The notes under the pieces were generated by a model. The model saw only the letters and a list, made by a program, of their open reading frames with translations, had not been told where the DNA came from and did no database searches. Source: an uncultured Alphaproteobacteria bacterium (lineage in GTDB: Bacteria > Pseudomonadota > Alphaproteobacteria > Caulobacterales > Caulobacteraceae). Taken from it: 5,519 nt of DNA. The stretch covers positions 1 to 5,519 of the forward strand of contig CAIZKE010000210.1 of assembly GCA_903933475.1 (NCBI GenBank), written 5' to 3'. The position numbers were made by a program, and so were the translations under genes. Positions 4,894 through 5,519 of the stretch are shown piece after piece (the first letter of the stretch is position 1; every line of letters starts with the position of its first letter).

Positions 4894-5519
4894 ATGAAGG
4901 CAGCGGTCTATTACGAGAACGGCGGACCCGAGGTCCTGCGCTACGAGGACGTTCCCGATCCGACCTGCCATCCCAAGGGCGTGATCCTCCGGGTCGAGGC
5001 CATCGCCATCGAGGGCGGCGACACCCTGAACCGCTTCGGCGGACCCCTGGTCACCAAGCCCCACATCGTCGGCTACCAGGCCGCCGGCGAGATCATCGAG
5101 GTGGGGGCTGAGGTCACCCACCTGAAGGTCGGCCAGAAGGTCGCCACGGTGAACAACTTCGGCAGCCACGCCGCCCTGCGTAGCGTTCCGGCCCGCAACT
5201 GCTGGCCCGTTCCCGAGGGCTACGACATCGCCAAGGCCTCGGCCATCCCGGTGACCTTCGGCACCGCCCACGACTGCCTGTTCGAGTACGGGCGGATGAA
5301 GGCGGGCGAAATCGTCCTGGTCCAGGCTGGCGCCTCGGGCGTCGGCGTCGCCGCCATCCAGCTGGCCCGCCGGGCCGGCGCGAAGATGATACTGGCCACC
5401 GCCAGCTCCGACGCGCGCCTTGAGCGCCTGAAGCCCCTGGGGATGGACGCCGGAATCAACTACCGGGAGTACGAGGTGCCCCGGGAGGTCCGTCGCCTGA
5501 CCGACAACCACGGCGCTGA
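4894..5519 (+). CDS. Quinone-oxidoreductase-type MDR dehydrogenase, NAD(P)-dependent (3' end outside window)
   Basis: The first 208 residues are present. Members of this family are commonly about 320-340 residues, so roughly the last third is missing. The N-terminal GroES-like substrate domain (about 1-120) starts with the typical KAAVYYENGGPEVLRYEDVP and includes HIVGYQAAGEIIEVGAEV (57-74) and VGQKVATV. The Rossmann domain begins with IPVTFGTAHDCLF, followed by the nucleotide-binding loop VQAGASGVGVAAIQLARRAGA (143-163). The Cys/His zinc ligands of classical zinc alcohol dehydrogenases are absent at the usual places, which points to the zinc-free quinone reductase branch. This branch reduces quinones or activated alkenes with NAD(P)H, and the exact substrate cannot be read here. 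The gene is divergent from the VOC/regulator pair and shares the 99-base control region. No stop occurs in this frame before the edge. Confidence 0.93.
   Translation, partial: MKAAVYYENGGPEVLRYEDVPDPTCHPKGVILRVEAIAIEGGDTLNRFGGPLVTKPHIVGYQAAGEIIEVGAEVTHLKVGQKVATVNNFGSHAALRSVPARNCWPVPEGYDIAKASAIPVTFGTAHDCLFEYGRMKAGEIVLVQAGASGVGVAAIQLARRAGAKMILATASSDARLERLKPLGMDAGINYREYEVPREVRRLTDNHGA

Noticed and set aside
4795..5511. Minus-strand open frame extending the VOC gene upstream to a total of 469 codons
   Set aside because: It runs antisense through the well-supported dehydrogenase gene, its translation is low-complexity Gly/Asp/Ala/Val with no domain, and a strong ribosome binding site marks the start at 4794.

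Overview
The window looks like chromosomal DNA from a GC-rich Gram-negative bacterium. An alphaproteobacterium of the Caulobacter/Phenylobacterium type is my best guess. This rests on codon choice, on the style of the LuxR-type regulator and on the secreted RTX protein, not on any marker gene. It holds four protein genes and no RNA gene, transposase, CRISPR array or phage gene that I can see.

Layout from left to right. (1) Positions 1-2219, minus strand: the first 739 codons of a large secreted protein. It has an FG-GAP/VCBS beta-propeller, then a short tyrosine-rich module, then glycine-rich RTX calcium-binding repeats that run off the left edge. It has no N-terminal signal peptide, so type I secretion is expected. 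Its central part is far poorer in GC than the rest of the window. (2) Positions 2220-2324: a 105-base gap with a weak ribosome binding site and a small hairpin. (3) Positions 2325-4064, minus strand: a 579-residue fusion with an N-terminal sensor-like region, a LuxR-type DNA-binding domain in the middle and a C-terminal alpha/beta-hydrolase domain with an unusual nucleophile elbow. (4) Positions 4102-4794, minus strand: a 230-residue protein with two VOC (glyoxalase/bleomycin-resistance fold) domains, 37 bases upstream of the fusion gene and probably in the same transcript. (5) Positions 4795-4893: a 99-base divergent control region with an imperfect 21-base inverted repeat. (6) Positions 4894-5519, plus strand: the first 208 codons of a quinone-oxidoreductase-type MDR dehydrogenase, cut by the right edge.

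Working together (inference): the VOC protein, the regulator-hydrolase fusion and the divergent NAD(P)H-dependent oxidoreductase form a plausible small-molecule sensing and detoxification or catabolic cluster. The fusion protein may sense or process the ligand and may act on the shared divergent promoter. The RTX protein is probably a separate unit that happens to be transcribed in the same direction. The regulator-hydrolase fusion is the most interesting item. The mosaic base composition of the RTX gene comes second.
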